A stretch of 64,000 nucleotides of DNA from JAHDDW01 sp964648795 (GTDB lineage Bacteria > Actinomycetota > Acidimicrobiia > Acidimicrobiales > SZUA-35), in NCBI GenBank assembly GCA_964648795.1, contig CAZYMB010000006.1, positions 1 to 64,000 on the forward strand, given 5' to 3'. The notes beneath the pieces are model-generated. The model was not told the origin of the DNA, searched no databases, and saw only the letters and a program-made list of their open reading frames with translations. Shown here piece after piece: positions 44,692-53,701 of the stretch. The position numbers and the translations under genes are program-made. Every line of letters begins with the position of its first letter. The stretch's first letter is position 1.

Positions 44692-45375
44692 TTACTCAGC
44701 CTCTATCTCTCTTGAGGGCCTCATGTCTGTTGGGATATCATCTGGAGAATCAATTTTTACTGTTTCCGCCTCGAAGCTACCTCTGTAGTGAAATATCTTT
44801 CCAATTATTGGATTACTTACCTTTACTGATATTCGAAACCTGTCGAGCTCTTCATCCCACCATTCCCTGACTCTGGCGTGACCTGTTAGAGGATTTGGAA
44901 ATTTGAATTTGATCGGACCTTCATAGCATCGTTGCTCACCGGTCTTGATATTAATTCCACCTTCGTCATCAGCCCACATTTCTAGGTCAACAGAAACATG
45001 CTGCTTGTTGCCGAGGTAATCGATGATAGTTTGACGCTCGGGCCCGTAGATCATTGTGGCATCAAAGCGACGCTGTTTTCCGTCGAGATCGAACACTCGG
45101 TTCCATGTCACTGTCTCACGACCAAACGAGTCAAGGTAAGCGTAATTGTTGACACTAAACGGCACATTCTCACCCTGTTCTGGAAACAATAGGTTTCTGG
45201 TCGTTCCAACCATAAGAAATGGAATTGTAAGGAATGAGCCACGGCTAACTTCCTCCATAACTCCTCTTCCAATTTGAGCAACTCCGTCCTCACTAGAGAA
45301 GCCAAATCTCTCTTGGATTTTTGGGTGCAGCTTTTCGAAATCACTTCCTAGTGCTGTTTGATATATTGATGTCAT
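44692..45375 (-). CDS. DUF4166 protein
   Basis: A 227-residue protein with the DUF4166 pattern: IYQTALGSDFEKLHPKIQERF near the start, a TVTWNRVFDLDGKQRRFDAT core and a C-terminal beta-rich part. Function unknown. Its ATG overlaps the stop of the upstream SRPBCC-DoxX gene in an ATGA, so the pair is translationally coupled. In other bacteria DUF4166 is often fused or adjacent to DoxX-like domains, which agrees with this pairing. Confidence 0.82.
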   Translation of the reverse strand: MTSIYQTALGSDFEKLHPKIQERFGFSSEDGVAQIGRGVMEEVSRGSFLTIPFLMVGTTRNLLFPEQGENVPFSVNNYAYLDSFGRETVTWNRVFDLDGKQRRFDATMIYGPERQTIIDYLGNKQHVSVDLEMWADDEGGINIKTGEQRCYEGPIKFKFPNPLTGHARVREWWDEELDRFRISVKVSNPIIGKIFHYRGSFEAETVKIDSPDDIPTDMRPSREIEAE

Positions 45376-46286
45376 TTAGAGCCTCCTTCAGGTGACTTCC
45401 TTAAGGGCAACTTGCCCGATGGTAAATTTTGATTTGCGAATAGTGAGATTAACGCCAGGACCAGAAGGCTAACGTTTAAAGAAACAGGGTTGAATGGTCT
45501 TACAAAAGCTAACCCATCGCCAAGAAGGCCACCAAGTGCTAGCGGCACCATGGCGACAACATTCAACATAAACGGCCATCTCTTCTTCCAGAAGATAAGT
45601 ATTAGTAAACCAAATAGCATTTCAGCGAGGCCGAGTATGGTCAGCGCATGTGGTTGGGCATCAAATGAGGTGGCGGCCTCGAACAACTGAGCTTCCCCGG
45701 CATCAGGAAATAGGATTTTTGGGACAAGACCCTGATAGAACCAGACTAAGGCAAGAGTCACTGTTGCCAAAATATTGATAACTGTCAAGTTCCTTGACTG
45801 CACGGGATGTATGCCCTGTTCGATCCATAGCCTCAGCCGATCGAAACTCCAAGCGGTGCCCCACCCAAAGATTGGCCTAAACAGAAAGCGATCAATAAGC
45901 CTTCCGAATGGACCCCAGCGAACCTGGTAGTCATACTTCGTTAAGAATCTAACTCCACTGCCATGTGGTACATAGCGCCAGAAACCGGAGCCAGTCTTTA
46001 ATAGCGATATGGGATGGTCACTCCAGAACTTTAGACCCGAGTATGCTGTACCGTCTTCACGGTGTCGCTCGCCGATTGACTCACCGAGTCCTCCAACCTT
46101 AAAGCCTGGTAGAACTGTAGTTGAGTAGGTAAAACGCTGTGGTTCATCTTCTTCTTTTGGCAGATAATTTATTTCCGTAAACCGGGCATCCCAAAGTTGA
46201 TGGACATCAGGTTGCTGGGTATGTTCCCATACATCTTGAACACTTGCGTCCACAAAAGACTCTACATATATAGGTTTACTCGACAT
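45372..46286 (-). CDS. SRPBCC plus DoxX-like membrane protein
   Basis: A 304-residue two-domain protein. The N-terminal 150 residues look like a START/SRPBCC ligand-binding fold (YVESFVDASVQDVWEHTQQP, LKFWSDHPISLL). The C-terminal half has four membrane helices of the DoxX-like family (LTVINILATVTLALVWFYQG, then LGLAEMLFGLLILIFWKK). It may bind a small hydrophobic ligand at the membrane together with its DUF4166 partner; this is inference. Confidence 0.8.
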   Translation of the reverse strand: MSSKPIYVESFVDASVQDVWEHTQQPDVHQLWDARFTEINYLPKEEDEPQRFTYSTTVLPGFKVGGLGESIGERHREDGTAYSGLKFWSDHPISLLKTGSGFWRYVPHGSGVRFLTKYDYQVRWGPFGRLIDRFLFRPIFGWGTAWSFDRLRLWIEQGIHPVQSRNLTVINILATVTLALVWFYQGLVPKILFPDAGEAQLFEAATSFDAQPHALTILGLAEMLFGLLILIFWKKRWPFMLNVVAMVPLALGGLLGDGLAFVRPFNPVSLNVSLLVLALISLFANQNLPSGKLPLRKSPEGGSK

Positions 46287-46351
46287 CTAAGACACCATCG
46301 GCAATCCACAACTAGTTTCAAGGCTGCTATCAAACACTGCCTTTGTGGCGC

Positions 46352-47254
46352 CTATGTCTGATTTTGTGACTGCCAGTGATCAACTACTAGATCCACTAGC
46401 GAGTCGTCTTGGGACTCTAGCCACTTGATTCTGGGGTCTCGACGGAACCAGCGTTGCTGGCGGCGAGCAAACCGCCTGGTCCGCAGTACCGCTTCGTGGA
46501 TTGCTTCTTCTACCGTTAACTCCCCCGCTATGTGGCGAGCTAGTTCGGCGTAGCCAAGTGCTTGTGCTGCAGTTTTAGACAACTCGAATTCTTCTAGAGA
46601 CTTCACCTCTTCAACAAAGCCTTCTTCGATCTGTTTCCAGAAGCGTTGCTCGATTCGCTCGTCCATTAACTCTCGATCAATTTCTAAACCGACCTGAACA
46701 AAGTTAGTTTCTGGGTAGGCCTCCATGCCTGGACCGTACGAGGAGAACGGCCGACCAGATATTTCAACAACTTCCATAGCTCGCAGTAGTCGGCGCCGGT
46801 TGGTTGGCTCGATTTTGCTGGCTGCCTGCGGATCAAAGTCATTTAGCTTCTCGAATAACTCTTCGGTGCTGAACGTGTCATCAAGTTTTTGTCGCACTTC
46901 CGGGTCAGCTGGTGGCAGTTCCAAATCATCGACAATAGATCGAACATACAAGCCCGTTCCACCAACAATGATCGGCAGCTTTCCACGCTGTTCGATTTCT
47001 GCCAACGCCTTTTGGGCTAGTTCTTGAAAATCAGAAAGATGAAAGGAGTCCGTGACCGACGCTACATCTACACAATGATGTGGAACAGAGGCAAGCTCTG
47101 CAGCCGTTGGTTTCGCAGTCCCCACTGACATTTCTTTGTATACAGCCATTGCGTCAGCAGAAATAACCTCACCGTCCAAGCGTTTAGCGAGTTCTAAGCC
47201 GAGGCTGGTTTTACCAGAGGCCGTTGGCCCGAGAACTACTAGCGGTCGAACCAT
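46352..47254 (-). CDS. miaA: tRNA dimethylallyltransferase
   Basis: A 300-residue enzyme adding dimethylallyl to A37 of tRNAs reading UNN codons. It begins with the P-loop VVLGPTASGKTSLGLELAKR, has EVISADAMAVYKEMSVGTAK (usual DSxQVYxxMxIGTAKP), HHCVDVAS, PIIVGGTGLYVRSI and the C-terminal RRFARRQQRWFRRD. The ATG shares one base with the stop of the gene upstream (TAATG). Confidence 0.95.
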   Translation of the reverse strand: MVRPLVVLGPTASGKTSLGLELAKRLDGEVISADAMAVYKEMSVGTAKPTAAELASVPHHCVDVASVTDSFHLSDFQELAQKALAEIEQRGKLPIIVGGTGLYVRSIVDDLELPPADPEVRQKLDDTFSTEELFEKLNDFDPQAASKIEPTNRRRLLRAMEVVEISGRPFSSYGPGMEAYPETNFVQVGLEIDRELMDERIEQRFWKQIEEGFVEEVKSLEEFELSKTAAQALGYAELARHIAGELTVEEAIHEAVLRTRRFARRQQRWFRRDPRIKWLESQDDSLVDLVVDHWQSQNQT

Positions 47255-47763
47255 TAGGTTGACCTTGTTAGTTGAGCGACCCTGACCCAGGTGTCGAAAG
47301 AAACAATGTCGATGTCTCCGTAGCGTTCGATCATGTGAGCAGCAAGACCAAGGTGACCCAGCTCGACAAGCTCCACATAGACACTTGCGATGTTATGCAA
47401 GTGAGGAACAAGAGTTTGCTCATCAAGCCCAAGCACTCGGTTAAGCTCACCTTGAGAATCAAATTCAAACGAAGCCAAGCCACAGTTGTCCATTGTGGGA
47501 CCTAGGACAATTGGCTTTGATATTTCAGACAAGATCGATTCGATTATCGAGCCAGCTTCCTTACCTTCGTACGGGGTACCTTCAGTCGATATGTTCTCAG
47601 CTTGCAACACTTCAGCAGCAAAGGCCGCACCGTCACCGGTTTGACTCATTGCTAGTTCAGCAAGTTTCTCACCAATTTGAGCAACAGCAGAAGTCGAGTT
47701 ATACAAACTGTCCAGGTCATCACCTAAGACCATCTGCGTTTCTTCTTCCGGGACCGAGTTCAC
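47254..47763 (-). CDS. Hypothetical protein, 169 aa
   Basis: Not recognised. It is acidic, soluble and mainly helical at the N-terminus, with a mixed C-terminal part (LVPHLHNIASVYVELVELGH). Translation may start at the ATG 10 codons later (MVLGDDLDSLYN). It overlaps miaA by one base and follows the 329-residue unknown gene by 9 bp, so the three form one operon. Confidence 0.6.
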   Translation of the reverse strand: MNSVPEEETQMVLGDDLDSLYNSTSAVAQIGEKLAELAMSQTGDGAAFAAEVLQAENISTEGTPYEGKEAGSIIESILSEISKPIVLGPTMDNCGLASFEFDSQGELNRVLGLDEQTLVPHLHNIASVYVELVELGHLGLAAHMIERYGDIDIVSFDTWVRVAQLTRST

Positions 47764-47772
47764 TAAGACAGG

Positions 47773-48762
47773 CTATCGGAAGCGCCCAAGGTGTTGTTGC
47801 TCAAACGGTTCAACAATCGGAGCTGCAACGGCCTGGAAAGCTGGCTTCGATTTGATCGCTCCTATGCTCGACAAAGCTTTGAAAATTTCTACCAGCGCCA
47901 CGAGAGAAGAGTCTTGCGACATATTCTCAAAGGTTATCAATACAGTTATGGCGTTGCGCTTATCCTCTGATTCGCGCCGAGCTACCCCAATTATTAGCGG
48001 CGGCTTAGGCTGCCTAATCACTTTGTTAAAGGGTTCTACTGTCGCTTTGGCCAACGTATAGGCTGCAACTCTTGCACATGACAACAACTCGTCATGCAGC
48101 TCATGAGCATCGATGAAATTGAGGATGGCTAAGTGGTTCTCTATTTCACGAAAATAGCGCACACCTGTAATATCACTAAGCGCAAAAAGTGCTGCTAGCT
48201 CAGGTGAATCAGCTGGACCGTGGTAATCGAAACTCTCAACCAGCTTGTCAATCCGGCTAACTACTTTTTCATTAAGTCTGCGCTTAAATTTGGGATCGGT
48301 ACCGGCTATCTCGCCCTTCATTAAGTCGTCAAGAGTCTTGAGGTTGAAATATAAACTCTCTGATTTGTCTATATCAACTCCAACCATATCTTTGAGCTCT
48401 TGTGCATCTGCTAGAAGCTTTGCACCCTCAACGCTCTCGGGCTCTTGAGTTACGTCATCTTTTTGGGCTGCGTAACGATGGCTGGCCCCAAACGCTACTT
48501 GGAGTCTTTGTTCCAACGTGTTTAGACGAAGGTCACCATAGGCATGACCTAGTCTTTCAATCGCACTGCCTAAATTCGTCAACAATGATGTTAGATGATC
48601 TGCTGCAGTAGCTTCAGTAAACCGTCCGTCAACAAAATAGCGAGTTACCCAGTTTCGGTCGTCCCTCGTCATAGCAAGAAGTTTAAGAATTTGATCGATG
48701 TCTTTTTCGATATCTTGCAACCTGACTAAAGTCGCTATTTTTCCTGCCTGAAATCTTGGCAT
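47773..48762 (-). CDS. Hypothetical protein, 329 aa
   Basis: Not recognised. A helical, charged protein without signal peptide or membrane segments. A beta-rich C-terminal part (PPLIIGVARRESEDKRNAIT) suggests a second domain from about residue 250. First gene of an operon with the 169-residue protein and miaA, which hints at a housekeeping role, though nothing in the sequence shows what. Confidence 0.6.
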   Translation of the reverse strand: MPRFQAGKIATLVRLQDIEKDIDQILKLLAMTRDDRNWVTRYFVDGRFTEATAADHLTSLLTNLGSAIERLGHAYGDLRLNTLEQRLQVAFGASHRYAAQKDDVTQEPESVEGAKLLADAQELKDMVGVDIDKSESLYFNLKTLDDLMKGEIAGTDPKFKRRLNEKVVSRIDKLVESFDYHGPADSPELAALFALSDITGVRYFREIENHLAILNFIDAHELHDELLSCARVAAYTLAKATVEPFNKVIRQPKPPLIIGVARRESEDKRNAITVLITFENMSQDSSLVALVEIFKALSSIGAIKSKPAFQAVAAPIVEPFEQQHLGRFR

Positions 48763-48875
48763 CGCCCGCTCCGAATTGATCGCCTAATTCCATTCTACAA
48801 GCTGTAAAACTGTACCGTAAGCCGAAATACGACTTAAAGGGATTATGTCTACGCTCTCAAACTGAGAGATCTAGC

Positions 48876-50201
48876 TTAAACCGTCGCAGGTTCAGTACTT
48901 GGTGCTTCAATTGTTAGATCAATTACATCTTCAGCAGCGAATGAAACAAGTTTCTGTTCCAATACTTCTAGCTGCTTACGAATATCGTGCTGAACAGGCT
49001 TACCTTCTGGCGTTTGTGGCGCTTTCAGGTAAAAACCTAACCATTCTTGTACACCAGATTCGCCGTTACGCTTACCAAGGTCTAGCAGGAGCGCAAGGTC
49101 TAGCACTAGGGGTGCAGCCAGGATTGAGTCACGACATAAGAAGTTGACTTTTATTTGCATGTCGTAGCCCATCCAACCGAAGATGTCGATGTTGTCCCAT
49201 CCTTCTTTGGCGTCACCACGTGGCTTGTAGTAGTTGATTCTTACTACGTGGTCCATGTCGTCGTACAGCTCTGGGTTGTCATCAGAATCTAAGATTGTGT
49301 CTAGCACCCCAAGCTTTGAGTTTTCTTTAGTCTTAAAGTTTGCTGGAGTGTCTAGCACCATGCCGTCACGGTTACCCAAGATGTTTGTTGAGTACCAGCC
49401 ACGCACACCGAGCATGCGGTCTTTCAAACCTGGAGCAAGCAATGTCTTTAGGAATGTCTGACCAGTTTTAAAGTCTTTACCAGCAAATGGAGTTTGGGTC
49501 TTAGCTGCAAGCTCGGCAACGAATGGCAAGTCCAGTGTCAAGTTTGGCGCACCGTTAGCAAACGGTATTCCTAGACCGATTGCAGCCCATGCATACATTT
49601 GACTTGGTGCAATTGCAGCATCAGAATCTGCCAATCCTTTTTCGAATGCCTCTACAGTTTGGTGAACTGCTGTTGGTTCTGAGTAGCCTTCGGTTGAACC
49701 ACACCAGACAAGTACTACTCGGTCGCAGCCGTTGTCTGCTTTGAAAGCTTCCATGTCTGCTCTTAGTTGGTTGGCCATCTCTAGCTTTGAAGCACCATCA
49801 ATTTGCTGAATAGGTTCGATTCCCGGCACCCAAGCTTTGTCGAATACTGGAGCCATAATCTGAATAGCTTGTAGTTCGTCAGCTACGTGCGCAATGTCTT
49901 TCTCGGTTAGAACGTCAGCTTGCTTTGCTGCTTCCAGAGCGTTGCGTGAAAGTGGGTCCCAACCACTCATGACGATGTTGTCTACCGAGGCAAGGCTGAC
50001 AAGGTCACCCATTGCCATGTCTACTGTGCCCTTGTTAGTTGGGACACTAACTTTGCCCAACTGGGTTAGAGAGCCAACAAGTGGCGTTTGTGACTTCTGT
50101 GCGTGCAGAATACCTGCTGCGAATGTTGAAGCTACGGCTCCGAAGCCGGCGAGTAGGATGCCTAGCTTTTCGTCTTTGCGGGCGGGTTGTGGTGCTGTCA
50201 T
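48876..50201 (-). CDS. ino1: Inositol-3-phosphate synthase
   Basis: A 441-residue NAD-dependent isomerase converting glucose-6-phosphate to inositol-3-phosphate for inositol lipids, solutes or mycothiol-type thiols. Family blocks are the NAD loop ILLAGFGAVASTFAAGI, MSGWDPLSRNALEAA, VLVWCGSTEGYSEP, KDFKTGQTFLKTLLAPGLK, STNILGNRDGMVLDTP and IKVNFLCRDSILAAPLVLDL. It is of the longer, eukaryote-like form. It is divergent from the LysR gene, and two LysR-type boxes lie between the two genes. Confidence 0.93.
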   Translation of the reverse strand: MTAPQPARKDEKLGILLAGFGAVASTFAAGILHAQKSQTPLVGSLTQLGKVSVPTNKGTVDMAMGDLVSLASVDNIVMSGWDPLSRNALEAAKQADVLTEKDIAHVADELQAIQIMAPVFDKAWVPGIEPIQQIDGASKLEMANQLRADMEAFKADNGCDRVVLVWCGSTEGYSEPTAVHQTVEAFEKGLADSDAAIAPSQMYAWAAIGLGIPFANGAPNLTLDLPFVAELAAKTQTPFAGKDFKTGQTFLKTLLAPGLKDRMLGVRGWYSTNILGNRDGMVLDTPANFKTKENSKLGVLDTILDSDDNPELYDDMDHVVRINYYKPRGDAKEGWDNIDIFGWMGYDMQIKVNFLCRDSILAAPLVLDLALLLDLGKRNGESGVQEWLGFYLKAPQTPEGKPVQHDIRKQLEVLEQKLVSFAAEDVIDLTIEAPSTEPATV

Positions 50202-50235
50202 TGGTTTACCTCTGAATTAGTTAGTAATCTCAATC

Positions 50236-50281
50236 ATAAGCGATTCTTAAGACTCCACCCAAACCTATAAGAATCGCTTAT
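50236..50281. promoter_or_regulatory. Twin LysR-type boxes in inverted orientation (ino1-lysR spacer)
   Basis: ATAAGCGATTCTTA (50236-50249) and its exact reverse complement TAAGAATCGCTTAT (50268-50281) are separated by 18 bp. Each contains a T-N11-A box (50237-50249 and 50268-50280) and is itself nearly palindromic (ATAAG-N5-CTTA). The right-hand box overlaps the presumed -10 TATACT of lysR. This is the expected layout for a LysR regulator controlling itself and the divergent ino1 gene. Confidence 0.75.
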
Positions 50282-50290
50282 ACTTAGTAT
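50279..50290 (+). promoter_or_regulatory. -10 element for a leaderless lysR transcript
   Basis: TATACT at 50279-50284 ends six bases before the lysR ATG at 50291, which would put transcription start at or next to the A of ATG. No ribosome-binding site is present, consistent with a leaderless mRNA, common in actinobacteria. Confidence 0.5.
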
Positions 50291-51163
50291 ATGGCCGTAA
50301 ACGTCTCCTCTCAGCAACTCGCTGCCCTAGTGGCAGCGTGCGAGCACAACTTCCTAGTGGAAGCTGCAGAGTCGCTATCAGTTTCCCAACCAGCAATCAG
50401 TCAATCACTTAGTGAACTAGAAAAACGAATTGGCGTCACCCTCTTCGAAAGAAGTGGACGCAAACTTGTACTGCGTGACGATGTGCACCCTGTCTATGAA
50501 TACGCCCGGAGTGTTCTGGCATCTACCGAAGGGTTAGATGTCTGGCTAGAAGGTTACAAAGGAGCGTTGAACGGGGTTCTCCGTGTCGGCATGATCGATA
50601 CCGCCGCCGTCCATTACTTTGCCGACCTAATCAAAGCGTTCCGCTCCGACAGGCCAGGGCTTGAGTTCTCCCTAACTGTTTCGCCATCAAGTCAACTACA
50701 AGAACTGCTCCTTAGCGGCAAGCTAGATGTCGCAGTAATTGTTAAACCAAGTAACCCTCACTCAGAGATATTGACAACCGACTTAATGTCAGAAGACATT
50801 ACAGTATTCGCCCCACCCAATACGTCGAGCCGGCCAGCTGACTGGGGTCCGTGGGTTGGCTTTCCCAGGGGGTCACACACCCGCAGACTCGTTAGCGCAG
50901 CCCTAGCAAAGCTAGGTTCGAGCTATGACATTGTCGCTGAGTCTCATCAACCAGAGGTCCTAGTAGAGATGGTCAACCAAGGCTTCGGCTGGGTAGCACT
51001 ACCATCATCACAGGTTGAGCGCTCTGGACGCAAACTTCACCGAGTGCGTAAAGCCCCACTCTGCAAACGCCAAATCGTTGTCGCCACCCACAACCAGCGA
51101 GACACAGCCCCCGTCGCTGAAGAGTTTATTGGCGCACTCACCAAGGCCTCAGCAAAGCTATGA
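50291..51163 (+). CDS. LysR-family transcriptional regulator
   Basis: A 290-residue regulator with an N-terminal winged helix-turn-helix (FLVEAAESLSVSQPAISQSL, SELEKRIGVTLFERSGRKLV) and a LysR substrate-binding domain from about 90 (LRVGMIDTAAVHYF). The upstream ino1 gene is divergent and the two inverted boxes in between are the likely operator. The effector is unknown; inositol or a sugar phosphate would fit if ino1 is the target (inference). Confidence 0.93.
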   Translation: MAVNVSSQQLAALVAACEHNFLVEAAESLSVSQPAISQSLSELEKRIGVTLFERSGRKLVLRDDVHPVYEYARSVLASTEGLDVWLEGYKGALNGVLRVGMIDTAAVHYFADLIKAFRSDRPGLEFSLTVSPSSQLQELLLSGKLDVAVIVKPSNPHSEILTTDLMSEDITVFAPPNTSSRPADWGPWVGFPRGSHTRRLVSAALAKLGSSYDIVAESHQPEVLVEMVNQGFGWVALPSSQVERSGRKLHRVRKAPLCKRQIVVATHNQRDTAPVAEEFIGALTKASAKL

Positions 51164-51208
51164 GGCAAGCCCTTCCTAACTGTCAGTGGGTCGTGATAGG
51201 TTTTAGAT

Positions 51209-51358
51209 ATGACAGCCTCTGAGACCAACAAAGACGAACTGCAAAGGATACTTGCAGACCAAGAATCTCGCACGATTCCGCTAGAGGTACTAGACCCGGC
51301 GAGACTCGAGCGATTGCGTGCCAAGACGGCAAAATTCTTTGATAGGGAAGATTCTTAG
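51209..51358 (+). CDS. Small hypothetical protein, 49 aa
   Basis: An ATG frame encodes 49 residues, mostly charged helix (NKDELQRILADQESRTIPLE, then LDPARLERLRAKTAKFFDRE). It lies 5 bp before the start of the 115-residue unknown gene and in the same direction as sufC-sufS-sufU, so it probably starts that transcription unit. Function unknown; no clear ribosome-binding site. Confidence 0.5.
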   Translation: MTASETNKDELQRILADQESRTIPLEVLDPARLERLRAKTAKFFDREDS

Positions 51359-51363
51359 TATCC

Positions 51364-51711
51364 ATGATTCCCATTGGCGGGTTCAGGGTAATTGAACATC
51401 AAAGCTTTACAGAGCTAACTCATCAGTATTTCCCAGACTTGGAGCGGAGCCCGGATGGCAGGCCCTCACACAACGACTTCATTGTCTTGGACTTAGAACC
51501 TACAAAACGGTTCTTCTCTAACCGGTTCTTTGATCTTCCAGAACTGCACCCCGGCAGGCCAGACTATAGAGTTCGCACGTTCAGAGGCCAGGTCGCTCCA
51601 TTAATTCAAATAACTGGACAACTGCTACCAAATGGGCAGATAATTGAGCTCCTAATACTCGAGGTAGACCATAACCCTCCAGAGGCTTTCTTTCGGTCGA
51701 GCTACCGATAG
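51364..51711 (+). CDS. Hypothetical protein, 115 aa
   Basis: Not recognised. A soluble protein with mixed structure and several aromatic and Pro residues (FIVLDLEPTKRFFSNRFFDL). It sits 8 bp before sufC and after the 49-residue gene, so an association with iron-sulfur assembly is possible from context only. Confidence 0.55.
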   Translation: MIPIGGFRVIEHQSFTELTHQYFPDLERSPDGRPSHNDFIVLDLEPTKRFFSNRFFDLPELHPGRPDYRVRTFRGQVAPLIQITGQLLPNGQIIELLILEVDHNPPEAFFRSSYR

Positions 51712-51719
51712 GCTCACAC

Positions 51720-52475
51720 TTGATGACACCTATATTAGAAGTAAGCTCTCTAGTAGCTAACGCCACTGAAGAAGCTCCAGATGAGCCAATTGTTCGTTCA
51801 TTCGATCTAACAGTTAACCCCGGCGAAATTCATGCCATTATGGGCCCTAACGGCTGCGGCAAATCCACTCTGGCTCACACCCTTATGGGTTCACCCGATT
51901 ACGAAGTAACTTCGGGAAAGATTTCGTTCAAAGGCACTGACATCACCGACGTTGATGTTGACGAAAGATCTAAACAAGGCATCTTCCTCGCTTTCCAGTA
52001 TCCGCAGGCAATTCAAGGTGTTTCTGTTCTCGGTTTCTTACGCCAAGCTCTTAGTGCCCGTAAAGGTATTGAGATGAGTGTGCTTGAACTTCGCTTAGCT
52101 CTGGGTGAATGGATGAGCCGTCTTGGTATTGACGAATCATTCTTAGATCGACACTTAAACGATGGTTTTTCTGGTGGCGAAAAGAAACGCAACGAAATTC
52201 TACAAATGGCCGTTCTTGAACCAGAGCTAGCAATCTTGGATGAAACAGACTCTGGCCTAGATATTGACGCTCTAGCAACTGTTTCAAAAGGCGTGAACTT
52301 AATTAGAGAACAACGCCCCGAAATGGGAACCGTTGTTATCACCCACTACGACAAGCTGCTGCAATACCTGAACCCTACGCACATTCACGTCATGAGTGAA
52401 GGCAAAATCGTTAAATCTGGTGGCATGGAGCTAGCTCAACAAATCGAAGCCAGTGGCTATGAGGCCGTGGCATGA
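51720..52475 (+). CDS. sufC: SufC-type ABC ATPase (copy 1)
   Basis: A 251-residue ATPase energising the SufBCD scaffold. Walker A GPNGCGKSTLAHTLMG, Q-loop LAFQYPQAIQGVS, signature FSGGEKKRNEI, Walker B LAILDETDSGLD and H-loop VITHYDKLLQYL are all intact and SufC-specific. It overlaps sufS by 4 bp (ATGA). A second, clearly different sufC is encoded at 58056-58769 with sufB and sufD on the opposite strand, so this copy serves either the same scaffold or a second one. Confidence 0.93.
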   Translation: MMTPILEVSSLVANATEEAPDEPIVRSFDLTVNPGEIHAIMGPNGCGKSTLAHTLMGSPDYEVTSGKISFKGTDITDVDVDERSKQGIFLAFQYPQAIQGVSVLGFLRQALSARKGIEMSVLELRLALGEWMSRLGIDESFLDRHLNDGFSGGEKKRNEILQMAVLEPELAILDETDSGLDIDALATVSKGVNLIREQRPEMGTVVITHYDKLLQYLNPTHIHVMSEGKIVKSGGMELAQQIEASGYEAVA

Positions 52476-53689
52476 GCGTTGATGTAGCGTCAATCAAGAA
52501 AGACTTTCCAATTCTTGACGACCCGAACCTGTACTTCTTAGATTCTGCTGCAAGTTCGCAGCGCCCAAGACAAGTAACCGACGCTATGACAACGTTCTAC
52601 GAAAGCGAATACGCCAATGTGCACCGTGGCGTTTACGACCTAGCTATGGCTGCAACAAACCGTTACGAACAAGCCCGCCACAACGCTGCTGCTTTTATTG
52701 GTTCAGACGAACCAAACGAGATTGTCTTCACTAAGAATGCTACAGAAGCATTTAACCTTGTTGCTGCTAGCTGGGGGCGAGCAAACCTTACAGCAGGCGA
52801 CAAAGTTGTTGTGACAGTACTGGATCATCACGCAAACATTGTTCCTTGGCAAGTCTTAGAAGCCGAAATTGGCATCGAACTTGTTTGGGTTGAGTCAACG
52901 GCCGACGGCAGACTCGAAATGGAAGGCTTACAAGAAAAGATTGCTGGCGCAAAGATGGTTGCATTCACTGCAATGTCTAACGTAACGGGTGCAATTACTC
53001 CGGTTAAAGAGATTTGCGCTATGGCTAAAGCAGCCGGAGCCAAAACCTCGGTCGATGCTGTGCAGCATGTTCCGCACCGACCAACCAACATTAAAGACTG
53101 GGACGCCGACTTTGTTGCGTTCAGTAGCCACAAAATGTTAGGTCCCTCTGGTATTGGTGTTTTGTGGGGGCGTTTAGAATTGCTGGAGGCTATGCCGCCG
53201 TTTCTTGTTGGCGGTGGAATGATTTCGACAGTTACCAGAGATGGCTTTACTCCAGCCGAGTTGCCATCAAAGTTTGAGGCTGGAACTCCTCCAATTGCAG
53301 AAGCCGTTGGCCTCACTGCTGCGATTGATTACCTTAAAAACATTGGTATGGAAAATGTGGCTGCCCACGAAGAACAACTAGCCGAATACTTCCTACAGAC
53401 TGTCTTTCCCAAGATCAGCGACAAGATCAAACTCATTGGCCCAGAAGACAACAACAACCGTGGCGCTGTATTCTCATTTGATGTCAACGGCGTCCATGCA
53501 CACGATGTCAGCCAAGTACTTAACGACTCTGGCGTAGCTGTAAGACCAGGCCATCACTGCGCCAAGCCATTAATGGCCCACTTTGGCGTTGACGCCACAG
53601 CGCGGGCTAGCTTCTATGTCTACAACGATGAAGCAGACGTCGACGCACTTGGTGATGCAATAATTAAGGCCTACGACTACTTCAATTAG
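52472..53689 (+). CDS. sufS: SufS cysteine desulfurase
   Basis: A 405-residue PLP enzyme taking sulfur from cysteine. It has YFLDSAASSQRPRQV at the start, KNATEAFNLVAASW, VDAVQHVPH, the PLP lysine in SSHKMLGPSGIGVLWG, and the catalytic Cys363 in RPGHHCAKP. Type II desulfurase, to be coupled with SufU just downstream. ATGA overlap with sufC. Confidence 0.96.
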   Translation: MSVDVASIKKDFPILDDPNLYFLDSAASSQRPRQVTDAMTTFYESEYANVHRGVYDLAMAATNRYEQARHNAAAFIGSDEPNEIVFTKNATEAFNLVAASWGRANLTAGDKVVVTVLDHHANIVPWQVLEAEIGIELVWVESTADGRLEMEGLQEKIAGAKMVAFTAMSNVTGAITPVKEICAMAKAAGAKTSVDAVQHVPHRPTNIKDWDADFVAFSSHKMLGPSGIGVLWGRLELLEAMPPFLVGGGMISTVTRDGFTPAELPSKFEAGTPPIAEAVGLTAAIDYLKNIGMENVAAHEEQLAEYFLQTVFPKISDKIKLIGPEDNNNRGAVFSFDVNGVHAHDVSQVLNDSGVAVRPGHHCAKPLMAHFGVDATARASFYVYNDEADVDALGDAIIKAYDYFN

Positions 53690-53701
53690 ATAGAAACGAT
53701 A

